A stretch of DNA of 64,000 nt, taken from NCBI RefSeq assembly GCF_033963835.1, contig NZ_JAXBME010000001.1, forward strand, positions 310,001-374,000, in the 5' to 3' direction. The position numbers and the translations under genes are program-made. This DNA comes from Cytobacillus sp. IB215665. GTDB taxonomy: Bacteria > Bacillota > Bacilli > Bacillales > SM2101. The notes under the pieces were generated by a model. It searched no databases and was not told where the DNA came from. It worked only from the letters and a program-made list of their open reading frames with translations. Position 1 is the stretch's first letter; each line of letters starts with the position of its first letter. This document shows, piece by piece, positions 8,515-17,758 of the stretch.

Positions 8515-8662
8515 ATGTAATTGGTGTATTGAGCAGTATTAAGTTTATTTTTTATGAAACATTTTCTTCTTTATATACGTAGTAATTGTACATAACCATA
8601 TGTAGTCGCTTTTATCAAAATGGTATTCGATTTTAAACATTTTATTGTAGGGAGTGCTTTAA

Positions 8663-10399
8663 ATGGAAAAGAAAAGGGAGTTAGGAGATTGGAGGTTATT
8701 TTCAGCACTTATTAAGGAAACAAAACCGTCCAAATTATTAATTTCAATTGCGATGATGATGAGTGTTTTCTCGACAATTGTATCACTTGCTATTCCTCTT
8801 TTTACGAAAAACTTAGTTGATCAATTTTCGTTGTCGTCATTTAACCAAACCCATATTGTTTTGTTAATTGTAGCTTTCGTCATTCAAGCTATTGCAGGGG
8901 GACTTTCCCTTTATTTGCTAAGCTATATAGGTCAATCTATCGTAGCAAAGATAAGAGAACGGTTGTGGAAAAAGCTTTTAGTACTTCCTATACGATATTA
9001 CGACCAAAACCGAACAGGTGACACAATAAGTAGAATGACTAATGATACTGCTGTAGTCAAGGAGCTAATTACGGATCACTTAACCAACTTTGTTACTGGA
9101 GTTATATCAATTATAGGGTCGGTTGCAATATTACTGTATCTTGATTGGAAAATGACCTTGATAATGCTGTTGGTAGTCCCAGTGTCCCTATTTGTATTAC
9201 TACCATTAGGGAGACAAATGTATAAAATATCAAAGAATTTACAGGATGAAACAGCGAAGTTTACTACAGTGCTTAGTCAAGTGCTCTCTGAAGTCCGACT
9301 TGTAAAAGTCTCTAATGCAGAATCAATTGAGCTTGAAAATGGAAGAAAGGGCATTAATAATTTATTCAAATTCGGCTTGAAAGAAGCAAAAGTACAGGCA
9401 TTAATTGCACCTTTAATGTCGTTCGTATTAATGGCATTACTCGTTGTTATTATGGGATACGGTGGTTTAAGAGTAGCATCTGGCGCATTATCAGCCGGAG
9501 ATTTAGTAGCATTTATTCTTTATTTGATTCAAATTATTATCCCAATGAGTCAATTTACAGCATTCTTTACTCAGCTTCAAAAAGCAATGGGTGCGACTGA
9601 ACGGATTATTGGCATCTTAAACTACGAAGAAGAGCATATTACAAGTGGATCATCTGTTACAAATGTTGATCAATCAATAAATGTGAAAAATCTTACCTTT
9701 TCATATGAAAATGGGGAGGACATTATAAAGGATATTAGTTTTACAGTAAAAGCAGGAAAAGTGACAGCAATTGTCGGACCGAGTGGCAGTGGAAAAACGA
9801 CATTATTTTCACTTATTGAAAGATTTTATGAACCGTCGAATGGGTTCATACAGCTAGGAGAAGAACCGATAGATCAATTTTCATTAAAATCATGGCGTAA
9901 TCAGATTGGTTACGTATCTCAAGAAAGCCCAATTATTGCAGGAACAATAAGGGAAAATATCATATATGGAACAGAAAATGAAATAAGTGAAACTGAATTA
10001 CGAAAAGCAGCACAGATGGCATTTGCCGATCAATTTATTGAAGAACTTCCTCATAAATATGAGACGGAAGTTGGGGAGCGAGGAATTAAGTTATCGGGAG
10101 GGCAAAGACAAAGAATTGCAATTGCCAGAGCGTTATTAAGAGACCCGAAAATATTAATGCTTGATGAAGCAACATCTAGTTTAGATAGTAAATCGGAGAT
10201 TGTCGTTCAGGAAGCATTGAAAAATTTAATGAAAGGTAGAACGACATTAATTATTGCACACAGGCTATCTACCGTCGTCGATGCTGATCAAATTATCTTT
10301 ATAGATAAAGGTATCATGACCGGGAAAGGTACACACGCTGAACTATTTGAAACGCATAACATGTACCGCGAATTCGCCACACACCAGTTGGGGGTCTGA
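8663..10399 (+). CDS. bmrA: BmrA-type multidrug ABC exporter (half-transporter)
   Basis: Homodimeric ABC exporter, 578 aa, one six-helix membrane domain (about residues 25-310) fused to an ATPase domain (about 338-575). Walker A GPSGSGKTT at 372-380, signature LSGGQRQR at ~477, Walker B ILMLDEA with catalytic E502, and H-loop IAHRLST are all intact. Intracellular-loop text such as ETAKF and VRLVKVSNAE and the overall length match B. subtilis BmrA (589 aa), an efflux pump for drugs such as cervimycin. Ribosome site AGGGAGTGC precedes ATG 8663. Odd point: the last residues (LGV) and the stop codon lie in a REP palindrome. Confidence 0.9.
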   Translation: MEKKRELGDWRLFSALIKETKPSKLLISIAMMMSVFSTIVSLAIPLFTKNLVDQFSLSSFNQTHIVLLIVAFVIQAIAGGLSLYLLSYIGQSIVAKIRERLWKKLLVLPIRYYDQNRTGDTISRMTNDTAVVKELITDHLTNFVTGVISIIGSVAILLYLDWKMTLIMLLVVPVSLFVLLPLGRQMYKISKNLQDETAKFTTVLSQVLSEVRLVKVSNAESIELENGRKGINNLFKFGLKEAKVQALIAPLMSFVLMALLVVIMGYGGLRVASGALSAGDLVAFILYLIQIIIPMSQFTAFFTQLQKAMGATERIIGILNYEEEHITSGSSVTNVDQSINVKNLTFSYENGEDIIKDISFTVKAGKVTAIVGPSGSGKTTLFSLIERFYEPSNGFIQLGEEPIDQFSLKSWRNQIGYVSQESPIIAGTIRENIIYGTENEISETELRKAAQMAFADQFIEELPHKYETEVGERGIKLSGGQRQRIAIARALLRDPKILMLDEATSSLDSKSEIVVQEALKNLMKGRTTLIIAHRLSTVVDADQIIFIDKGIMTGKGTHAELFETHNMYREFATHQLGV

Positions 10400-10422
10400 C
10401 CCCCGACACTTTAAAGTGATAA
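10390..10422. repeat. REP-like GC palindrome, copy C, overlapping the bmrA stop
   Basis: GGGGGTCTGACCCCC (10390-10404) then CACTTTAAAGTGATAA. The palindrome supplies the last two residues and TGA stop of the upstream ABC exporter. A decayed RAYT transposase lies 85 bp downstream. Confidence 0.7.
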
Positions 10423-10506
10423 AGAAGCAATGCAAACCTATATCTGCAAGAAAATTTTTTTGTCGAAATGTTGGATTAAAAAGTAGAGATATAAAGATGT
10501 GAACCT

Positions 10507-10695
10507 ATGGCTAGGAAACATGGAACATGGTTTCCTAGAGCTTGTTATTACATAACGAGTCGCGGCAATTGTAAGCCAGCTCTTTGTCACGATCAGCAGC
10601 ATATAACAAGTAGTTACCATCCCTCTCGGAAGCTCGTGAACCCTTTTACCTTCACCCATAGTCTTAATGACATATCCCATATTGTCTCTGTATAC
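10507..10695 (+). pseudogene. Relic of a REP-associated (Y1/IS200-like, RAYT) transposase
   Basis: The frame from ATG 10507 reads MARKHGTWFPRACYYITSRG then NCKPALCHDQQH. This matches the conserved start of Y1_Tnp/RAYT proteins, which run MARK-x-R-x-W-x-P-x-x-x-Y-H-I-T-x-R-G-N. After about residue 36 the similarity continues in another frame as LSEAREPFYLHP, then hits several stops where these proteins have the LMTNHxHL catalytic-site region. The HUH histidines are lost, so it is inactive. Only the N-terminal ~60 residues of the family remain. RAYTs mobilise REP palindromes, and one lies 85 bp upstream. Confidence 0.7.
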
Positions 10696-10831
10696 ATTCT
10701 ACGCAAGTGATACAGCCAACCAAAGCCAGTATCATTGGAGTAGCTATTCCTCATACATTCATTAAGAAAAACCTGTACATTAACAAAGAATATTGTCGTA
10801 TTTTACAACACTTACAGACTATCAACAACAA

Positions 10832-10994
10832 GGCTCTTTTCGTCAACATTGTTGCTATTGTGACTATATTAGATTAGCAATAAATAATTTTACGCAATTG
10901 ATCTCATTTTTTAACGAGAAAAGATGCCACGAATGCTTGATTTATAAGTACTTATTTCTTAGTACGGAAAGGAATAAATAATGAGAAAACAGCC
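10832..10994 (+). repeat. MITE-like intergenic repeat, copy 5
   Basis: 163 bp. Starts GGCTCTTTTCGTCAACATTG, ends GAGAAAACAGCC; the ends form an imperfect terminal inverted repeat. Shares the internal blocks AGATGCCACGAATGCTTG and TTATTTCTTAGTACG with copy 6, which begins 10 bp away. Confidence 0.8.
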
Positions 10995-11004
10995 AAAACA
11001 ACAA

Positions 11005-11167
11005 GGCTGTTTTCGTCAACCCTTTTTCCTTGTTTTCCCTTACATTTGAGTAACTGTTGTGTATTTATGATTTTTATAGTCTTTACATAAGAAATGATGC
11101 CACGAATGCTTGGCTTGTAATTATTTATTTCTTAGTACGAAAAGGAATAATCAATACAAAAATAGCT
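11005..11167 (+). repeat. MITE-like intergenic repeat, copy 6
   Basis: 163 bp, same orientation as copy 5. Starts GGCTGTTTTCGTCAACC, ends CAAAAATAGCT. Internal blocks TGATGCCACGAATGCTTGG and TTAGTACGAAAAGGAATAAT. The left third has diverged while the right half is nearly identical to copy 5. Confidence 0.8.
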
Positions 11168-11573
11168 AAAATCATCTTGTATGTGCAATGTTATCACTAT
11201 ATACTTCTTCCCCAATAATGAAAGGACAAAGGGATAGGAAAAGCAGCAAGTTCTTTACTCATTTCATTTGGATAAGGTGTAGCTTTTATCATAGCTGATG
11301 CATACCCTACTCATATACGAGTTTGCTTTTCTTAAAGATTTTTGTTAATTCATTTTTCGCTCTGTTAACAGAAAATTATTTATAATGTAAAAAATATTAA
11401 AATATTACAAAAAATTTCAAAAAAAGAAAAAAATTTCAGAATAATTGAATTATACTGAAAAATTGTTTGACTATGTTTGTACGAGGAAATAAAATAGAAT
11501 TATTCCTACACTTAGCAATACAGGAAATATATTCACTTGTAATCTATTATTTTATTAAGAAAGGGGTTTTTTT

Positions 11574-14500
11574 GTGAGACTAAAGAAGGCATTTATCGTT
11601 TTCACAGCATTTTTTCTTATCTTGTCTAATTTTTCAATGGTTGCAGCAGCTACAACGAATAACTCATCTGATGAAACAGCATATGAACCAAATGAAAAAG
11701 TTCGCGTGATCGTAGAATTAGATAGTGAGCCAGGTATTACATATGCGAATAAAGCGCGTGTAAAGTTTGGCGATTTATCTGATAGTAAGCAACAAGAATT
11801 AAAGGATAAAGCGTTAAAGGAGCAGGCATTTGTTAAATCAGATATTGCTTCTAAAGCGATAGAAATTGATTATGAAGAAAGCTTTACTACAATACTTAAT
11901 GGGTTTAGTGGAAAAGTAGATTACCAATCTATTGAAACCATTCAATCGTTAAGTAATGTTAAAAAAGTATATATTGCTAATTCATATGTACGTCCTGATA
12001 TTAATGTAAGTCAACAGCAACCAAATATGGTATACAGTAAAGGTATGGTATCTGCACCTGAGACATGGGCTGACTATGGCTATCGTGGAGAGGGAATGGT
12101 TGTTGCTGTTATTGACAGTGGTCATGATGTGAACCATAAAGATATGGTTTTAAGTGACGATACAGTACCAGCATTAACACAAACAAGTGTAGAGCAACTT
12201 ATCCAACAAAACGGTCTACCAGGAAAATATTTAACTGCAAAAGTGCCATATGGCTATAACTATGCTGATAGCAACGATCATTTACTAGATCTTGCTCCAG
12301 AAGGAGTGCATCATGGTATGCACGTATCTGGTACAGTTGGTGCAAATGGAAATGAAGAAAATGGCGGTATTAAAGGGATTGCCCCTGAAGCACAAATTTT
12401 AGCCATGAAAGTATTTGGGAATGACCCAGTATTGCCGACTACATATAGTGATATTATTGTCAAAGCAATTGATGATTCAATTGCACTTGGTGCCGATGTA
12501 ATTAATATGAGTTTAGGAGATGCTTCTCAATTTGTTCGTGATGACGACCCTGAAAGAGCAGCGATATCAAGAGCTGTAGATAGTGGTGTTTTAGTCGCTG
12601 TGTCTGCAGGAAATTCTGGACAATTTGGCTGGGGTTCTGGCCTTAACCCGTTTAGTTCTAATCCAGATATCGGTGTCGTAGGATCACCAGGTTTGTTTCC
12701 ACAAACTCTTCAAGTAGCAAGTATTCAAAATGATTACATTGACTTAGACGCTATACAATATGCAGCTGGTGAAGAAACTGGAGCAATATCGTTTATGTCA
12801 GCTTCATCGGTGCACCCAAACGATTTAACGACGAAAACTTATGATGTTGTGTACGCAGGGCTAGGTCGTTTGCCAGGTGATTCAGATGTTGATCCAGCAG
12901 CAGATGATTTCGCTGGTTTGGATCTCACTGGAAAAATTGCGCTCATTCAACGTGGTGAGACATGGTTTATAACAAAAGCATTAAATGCTCAAGCAGCTGG
13001 TGCTGCAGGTGTTATCATCTTTAATCACTCACCTGGATATGTAAGCATGACAAGTGATCCTGAAGTTATGATTCCACAATTGTTTATTTTGCAAGAGCAT
13101 GGAGAAATTTTAAAAGGTCTGTTAGACGAAGGGCAGGATGTTTCGTTAACTTTCACAGGTGAAACGTTAACATCTGTAAACCCACAGGCTGGTGAGCTAG
13201 CCGAATCAAGTTCTTGGGGAGTTACGCCTAACCTTGATTTTAAACCTGAAATTACCGCACCTGGGGTAAGTATTCTATCAACCTTACAAAATGATGGATA
13301 TGGTCTAATGACTGGTACGTCTATGGCATCACCACATGTTGCAGGTGGAGCAGCACTTGTATTACAGCATGTAACTGGTATGTATGATGTAGCAGGTCAA
13401 GATCGCGTTCAACTCGCTAAAATCTTATTAATGAACACTGCAAATATTATTGCTGATAAGGGTGTTTATAATAGTGCATATGGTACAGGAAATGCATATT
13501 CTCCTCGTCGTCAAGGCGCAGGGTTAATGAACCTACATGCTGCAATGAGTACACCTGTTGTAGTAACAGAAGTGAATTCGGGTGAAGCAAAGGTAGCGTT
13601 GAAGGAAATTGGGGAGAAAACAACATTTACATTAAAAGCAGAAAATATGTCTGACCTAGATGCAACATACCGTTTAGATGGTAGTGTATTGACTGATCTT
13701 GTCGGTGAAGGTATCAACCTACTTGAATCCCAAGGGATTTATAAGAATGGAACGATAGATGAAGTGGGCGTGGGGCAATTCCCAATAACTTATTCTTCTA
13801 GTCATATTACAACAGTAGAAGGAGAGCAACTTTTAACAGTGCCTGCTAGCAGTTCAGTGACATTTGATGTAACAATTGACCTTAACAATACCGTTGATTG
13901 GTTCTCTAATCTTCCTTTAAATGAAGTGTTTGCAAACGGTCACTTCGTTGAAGGGTTTGTAAAACTTGTTGATGTTACTGATATGAATCCAGAGCTAAGT
14001 ATACCTTATGTAGGATTCCATGGAGAGTGGGCGGATGCACCGGTTTTAGATGAATTAGGTGGTTCTGGTTTATCTTACTATGGAGAAGCTGGCTTTATTT
14101 CAGGAAATAGTGAATTAGCTGGATTAGAAAGCTTCGAATATGAGTTTCTAGGGTATAATCCACATGATGGATTTGTTCATACTGATAAAATATCAATTTC
14201 ACCAAATGGTGACGGTGTTAATGATGTCGCAGTCCCATATTTAACATTTTTAAGAAATGCTAAAGAAGTACAATTTTCTATTTTAAATAGTGATAAAGAG
14301 ACTGTTCGTAAGTTAACAACTGAAAAAAATATTAAGAAAAATTATTTCGATAATAGTGGAGAGACGTTAGCTCATCTATTTGAGGATGCTGCTTGGGACG
14401 GTACTGTTAACAATGAGCTAGTTACTGATGGCTTATACTATTACGAAATCAAAACAAAAATTGATGACCCGGACGCTGATTGGCAAATCGTTGAAGTTCC

Positions 14501-15332
14501 TGTGTTTGTAGATACTACAAAACCATCAGTTATCGTCATTCATGATGATGAGAAAGATACACTATCTTTAAAATCAATTGAATACGGTTCAGGTATTTCA
14601 CATTATGATATTCTTGTTAACGGAGTTTCTGTATTAGAACATCCGTTAGCTGCCGATAGAGATTTATATTATTTAAAAGGCGTATCGGATCAAGATACAA
14701 TTAAAGTACTTGCATATGATTACGCAGGTAACGTAAAGAGTAATGTGGTATCAAGTGACGAGGTTATTCCTTTCATTATTGCGGACCTTCCAGAGCCTCT
14801 TAGTCCAATTGCATCAAGAACGATACCTGTTGCTGGATATGTAGCAGATGATGCAGATGTGAAAGAAGTAACCGTCAATGGAGCTAAAGTTGATTTGAAA
14901 TGGGATGCAGTAAATAGTGTATTTGCATTTGAAACAGAAGTAACTGTTGAAGAAGACGGTGTACATGATATTTACTTTGGTGGTATAGATAGTGAAGGTA
15001 ATGAAATCTCATTTAAGCGTACAGTATTTGTAGATACTTTAGCACCTGTTATCACTGTTGATGCACCTACATCTGTTGATATTGATACTGAAACAGCAAC
15101 TGTCAAATTGACTGTAGAAGACAACTTTGATGAGCTACGTTTCTATATCGATGGCAATGAAGAATTCAAGCAAACTTTTGATTCGCCTCTAGAAATGAGA
15201 TCTATCGTCTATGAAGTAGAGAAAGAGTTCCAGCTTGAAGAAGGGGAAAATGTTATTGTCTTAAAGGCGGTTGACCTTGGAGGCAATGAGACTGAAAAAG
15301 AGATTACGATAATCCGAGGCTCAGGTAACTAG
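11574..15332 (+). CDS. Large secreted subtilisin-family (S8) serine protease with PA domain
   Basis: Exported protease, 1252 aa, of the Vpr/lactocepin/C5a-peptidase type. Signal peptide about 1-26 (hydrophobic core, ends AAA); inhibitor-I9-like propeptide about 40-140. Catalytic D181 (VAVIDSGHD), H247 (HHGMHVSG), oxyanion N347 (SAGNSG) and S583 (GTSMASPH) are all present, with a protease-associated insert at about 420-530 before the Ser. A long C-terminal part (about 670-1252) holds fibronectin/Ig-like modules with repeated FVDTxxP linkers. There is no SLH or LPxTG anchor, so it is released or held by an unrecognised module. Start GTG 11574 with AAGAAAGGGG upstream. Monocistronic; terminator at 15388. 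Confidence 0.9.
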   Translation: MRLKKAFIVFTAFFLILSNFSMVAAATTNNSSDETAYEPNEKVRVIVELDSEPGITYANKARVKFGDLSDSKQQELKDKALKEQAFVKSDIASKAIEIDYEESFTTILNGFSGKVDYQSIETIQSLSNVKKVYIANSYVRPDINVSQQQPNMVYSKGMVSAPETWADYGYRGEGMVVAVIDSGHDVNHKDMVLSDDTVPALTQTSVEQLIQQNGLPGKYLTAKVPYGYNYADSNDHLLDLAPEGVHHGMHVSGTVGANGNEENGGIKGIAPEAQILAMKVFGNDPVLPTTYSDIIVKAIDDSIALGADVINMSLGDASQFVRDDDPERAAISRAVDSGVLVAVSAGNSGQFGWGSGLNPFSSNPDIGVVGSPGLFPQTLQVASIQNDYIDLDAIQYAAGEETGAISFMSASSVHPNDLTTKTYDVVYAGLGRLPGDSDVDPAADDFAGLDLTGKIALIQRGETWFITKALNAQAAGAAGVIIFNHSPGYVSMTSDPEVMIPQLFILQEHGEILKGLLDEGQDVSLTFTGETLTSVNPQAGELAESSSWGVTPNLDFKPEITAPGVSILSTLQNDGYGLMTGTSMASPHVAGGAALVLQHVTGMYDVAGQDRVQLAKILLMNTANIIADKGVYNSAYGTGNAYSPRRQGAGLMNLHAAMSTPVVVTEVNSGEAKVALKEIGEKTTFTLKAENMSDLDATYRLDGSVLTDLVGEGINLLESQGIYKNGTIDEVGVGQFPITYSSSHITTVEGEQLLTVPASSSVTFDVTIDLNNTVDWFSNLPLNEVFANGHFVEGFVKLVDVTDMNPELSIPYVGFHGEWADAPVLDELGGSGLSYYGEAGFISGNSELAGLESFEYEFLGYNPHDGFVHTDKISISPNGDGVNDVAVPYLTFLRNAKEVQFSILNSDKETVRKLTTEKNIKKNYFDNSGETLAHLFEDAAWDGTVNNELVTDGLYYYEIKTKIDDPDADWQIVEVPVFVDTTKPSVIVIHDDEKDTLSLKSIEYGSGISHYDILVNGVSVLEHPLAADRDLYYLKGVSDQDTIKVLAYDYAGNVKSNVVSSDEVIPFIIADLPEPLSPIASRTIPVAGYVADDADVKEVTVNGAKVDLKWDAVNSVFAFETEVTVEEDGVHDIYFGGIDSEGNEISFKRTVFVDTLAPVITVDAPTSVDIDTETATVKLTVEDNFDELRFYIDGNEEFKQTFDSPLEMRSIVYEVEKEFQLEEGENVIVLKAVDLGGNETEKEITIIRGSGN

Positions 15333-15387
15333 ACTTGATCTGTTGCTTTTAAAAGAAGCGCTACTCATGTTAGCTGACATCATGAAT

Positions 15388-15434
15388 GAGGTATCCATTT
15401 AGCCAACTTGCTGGTTAATGGATGCCTCTTTTTG
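15388..15434 (+). terminator. Rho-independent terminator of the large subtilase
   Basis: GAGG-T-ATCCATT pairs with AATGGAT-G-CCTC (15388-15428), followed by TTTTT. Confidence 0.8.
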
Positions 15435-15574
15435 TACTAAAAGACTTTGTCAATAAATGCAGGAGTTGTAATGCAACATCTCGGTACTTTCATAAAACAA
15501 ACTACATTTCGTCAGACATTGGGACCTTGATTGAAGTGAGCGGTCTTCTGATCGAAAAGATAAACAGTGCACAT

Positions 15575-15613
15575 GAAAAAAGCATCTAATGAAATATTTT
15601 CATTAGATGCTTT
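15575..15613 (-). terminator. Rho-independent terminator of the minus-strand 5'-nucleotidase
   Basis: A 16-bp perfect stem (AAAGCATCTAATGAAA and complement) with a short loop; on the minus strand a run of six U follows. Confidence 0.85.
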
Positions 15614-15629
15614 ACTGATTAAAAGCCTA

Positions 15630-17504
15630 TTAGTTTGCTACGTCAACAATTCTTCCTTCAACAACTGGGCTTACCGTTTCACGGCTCATAAAACCTTCTT
15701 CTACAACTGAATATAATGTGAACCCTGTGTTAAACATTTCTTTGTTAGCGAACATTTCATATCCATCTCCGCCAACTCCAACGAAGTCATTTGTTGCTAG
15801 CTTATAAGTTTTTGATTCATCAAGTGCTTCTTCACCAACCTTCACTTCTACTACACGCTCACCAGCTGGTTTAGTAGAATCATAAGTGAAGGACATGCCA
15901 GCGATTTGTGGGAAGCGTCCTGCGCCTTCTTCAATACCACTAACACCATGCTCTAATGCTGCTTTTAACTCTTCACCAGTTACATCAATTACCACTAACG
16001 TGTTAGGGAATGGAAGAACTGTATTTAGCATTTTCTTCGTGATGTCACCAGCTGGAATTTCTTCACGAATACCGCCACCATTTGTTAAAGCAACATCAGC
16101 GTTATAGCCATCGATCGTTAATGTTTTCTCAAGCATTATGTCAGTAATTAAGTTTCCTAGATTTGTTTCTTGAGAACGAATTAAATCACGAGCACCATCT
16201 AAATGAAGATCAGTTGTAGCAATTGTAACATTTAATTTTTCATCAATTTCAGTTACGATTTTTTCAACCATTGCAGCTACTTCAGGATCAGCTTCAACAG
16301 TTTCATCATATTCTACTAACCCGCCGTCGAATGCAATGACCTTATCGTTGTAATAGTATAAGTCTGCACGCCCTAAAGATTTACCGTATTCCCAATCTTG
16401 AACAATATACGTATCATTCACTAATTCAGGTTCAGTAAGTGGTGTATGTGAATGTCCACCAACGATTAAATCGATACCGTCTACAGCTTCAGCAATTTCT
16501 CTATCAACTGTAACCCCTACGTGAGAAACGACAATTACGTTATCAACTTGCTTCTGTACCTCAGGGATTAACTCTTTAGCTACATCAACTGGACTTTTGA
16601 ATGTTAAGCCAGCAACATTATCTGGATGAGTTAATACAGGTGTGTCTTCAGCAACAAATCCAACAAATGCAAACTTCTTACCAGCAACTTCTTCATAATG
16701 TACAGGAATTAATAATTCCGTTCCGTCTGGTTTGAATACGTTTGCAGAAATCATTGGATAATTCAATGCATCACGAAGCTTTAATGTTTGCTCGTAGCCA
16801 AAGTCAAATTCATGATTTCCAGCAGCCATCACGTCATAATCCAAATAGTTTAAGATAGGTAGAAGTGATTCACCTTTGTATTCATTCGCTAATACAGTTC
16901 CTTGGAACGTATCTCCACCGTCAAGTAATAAGAAGTTTTCGTTTTCAGCACGCCATTCGTTAATTAATGTAGAGATTTTTGCATAACCATATTCTCCACC
17001 AAAGCTATTTTCTTCAATGTGTCCGTGAATATCATTTGTATGTCCGATTGTAATATGGCTAACAACAGCTTCTCCAAGTGCTGTTAAAAAGTCTTCCCTT
17101 GTTACTTTTTTGCTATTTTCAAGAGCAAGCTCGTATCCTAGCTTACTAGCGATCTTTGTAACATCATCAGAAGATAGCTGTTTATGAGGAAATTTCGCTT
17201 GGTCATCAGAAATTGCATCATTTGATTTTGCCCATTGTATATACTCTTCAGCAAAGTTTTTGCCTGTAGATTCTTCTAGCCCCTCAACACCTTTTGTTCT
17301 AGCAAGAAAGATTAAAGCATCTGCTAGCCTAACGTGTTGATTCAATTTATAGTTCCCAGCTTGATTACCCTTTAAAATACTTTCTTCTTTCATCCAATCA
17401 ACGTGATCAACTTCAATAGCTTCAGCAAAAGTAGTACTAGCAAACAAAGATGTAGATAGAGCTACTCCAGCTAAAACGCTTCCAACTTTACCAAATGTCT
17501 TCAT
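15630..17504 (-). CDS. Secreted 5'-nucleotidase-family metallophosphatase with degenerate SLH-like N-terminus
   Basis: 624 aa. Signal peptide about 1-27. About 30-145 resembles worn SLH repeats (VDWMKEESILKG, RLADALIFLARTKG, VTREDFLTALGEA). The calcineurin-like metallophosphatase domain follows with metal motifs NDIHGH, DGGDTFQGT, GNHEFDFG, SHVG and GGHSHTP. The 5_nucleotid_C domain (NGGGIREEIPAGDI onward, and TNDFVGVGGDGY) ends the protein. The family hydrolyses extracellular nucleotides or other phosphoesters, giving nucleosides and phosphate. Start ATG 17504 is preceded by GGAGGAG. It diverges from a paralogue at 17759 that keeps recognisable SLH repeats; I infer duplication and divergence of the anchor part. 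Confidence 0.88.
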   Translation of the reverse strand: MKTFGKVGSVLAGVALSTSLFASTTFAEAIEVDHVDWMKEESILKGNQAGNYKLNQHVRLADALIFLARTKGVEGLEESTGKNFAEEYIQWAKSNDAISDDQAKFPHKQLSSDDVTKIASKLGYELALENSKKVTREDFLTALGEAVVSHITIGHTNDIHGHIEENSFGGEYGYAKISTLINEWRAENENFLLLDGGDTFQGTVLANEYKGESLLPILNYLDYDVMAAGNHEFDFGYEQTLKLRDALNYPMISANVFKPDGTELLIPVHYEEVAGKKFAFVGFVAEDTPVLTHPDNVAGLTFKSPVDVAKELIPEVQKQVDNVIVVSHVGVTVDREIAEAVDGIDLIVGGHSHTPLTEPELVNDTYIVQDWEYGKSLGRADLYYYNDKVIAFDGGLVEYDETVEADPEVAAMVEKIVTEIDEKLNVTIATTDLHLDGARDLIRSQETNLGNLITDIMLEKTLTIDGYNADVALTNGGGIREEIPAGDITKKMLNTVLPFPNTLVVIDVTGEELKAALEHGVSGIEEGAGRFPQIAGMSFTYDSTKPAGERVVEVKVGEEALDESKTYKLATNDFVGVGGDGYEMFANKEMFNTGFTLYSVVEEGFMSRETVSPVVEGRIVDVAN

Positions 17505-17678
17505 ATATTCTCCTCCAATCGAAAGTTAACTTAACTATTAATACTCTCAAACACTATCTATTATAAAAAATTCTATAGTTTACTACAATATAAATTTTAT
17601 ACTAACAGCAATTACCTCATTATAGTAAAATTATGAAAGTAACCTTAACTATGGATAAAATACCAAAACAATGGCTTT

Positions 17679-17706
17679 TTGACATTTATAAACTATATGC
17701 TATATT
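17679..17706 (+). promoter_or_regulatory. Sigma-A-type promoter for the SLH 5'-nucleotidase
   Basis: TTGACA (17679-17684), 16-bp spacer, TATATT (17701-17706), about 52 bp before the start codon at 17759, in the divergent intergenic region. TTAACT-type elements lie nearby (17525-17538, 17645-17650), but I cannot support a defined Pho box. Confidence 0.5.
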
Positions 17707-17758
17707 AATAGAGCAATAGAAAAACGGATAAAGAAAACTACATATGAGGTGAACTTTA

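Larger units (their letters stand above)
10696..11573. other. Gene-free repeat-rich region ahead of the subtilase
   Basis: Contains two neighbouring copies of the MITE-like repeat (10832-10994 and 11005-11167). From 11330 to 11570 the sequence is extremely AT-rich and probably holds the subtilase promoter and leader. The 62-codon ORF at 10793-10981 spans the repeat and is not a gene. Confidence 0.55.

Noticed and set aside
10438-10680. 80-codon minus-strand ORF
   Set aside because: Antisense to the RAYT relic, which explains the sequence better.
10793-10981. 62-codon plus-strand ORF
   Set aside because: Covers a MITE-like repeat copy, no ribosome site, no family likeness.
17505-17758. Pho box between the divergent nucleotidases
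   Set aside because: TTAACT-like words exist but not with the regular spacing of PhoP sites; not strong enough to annotate.
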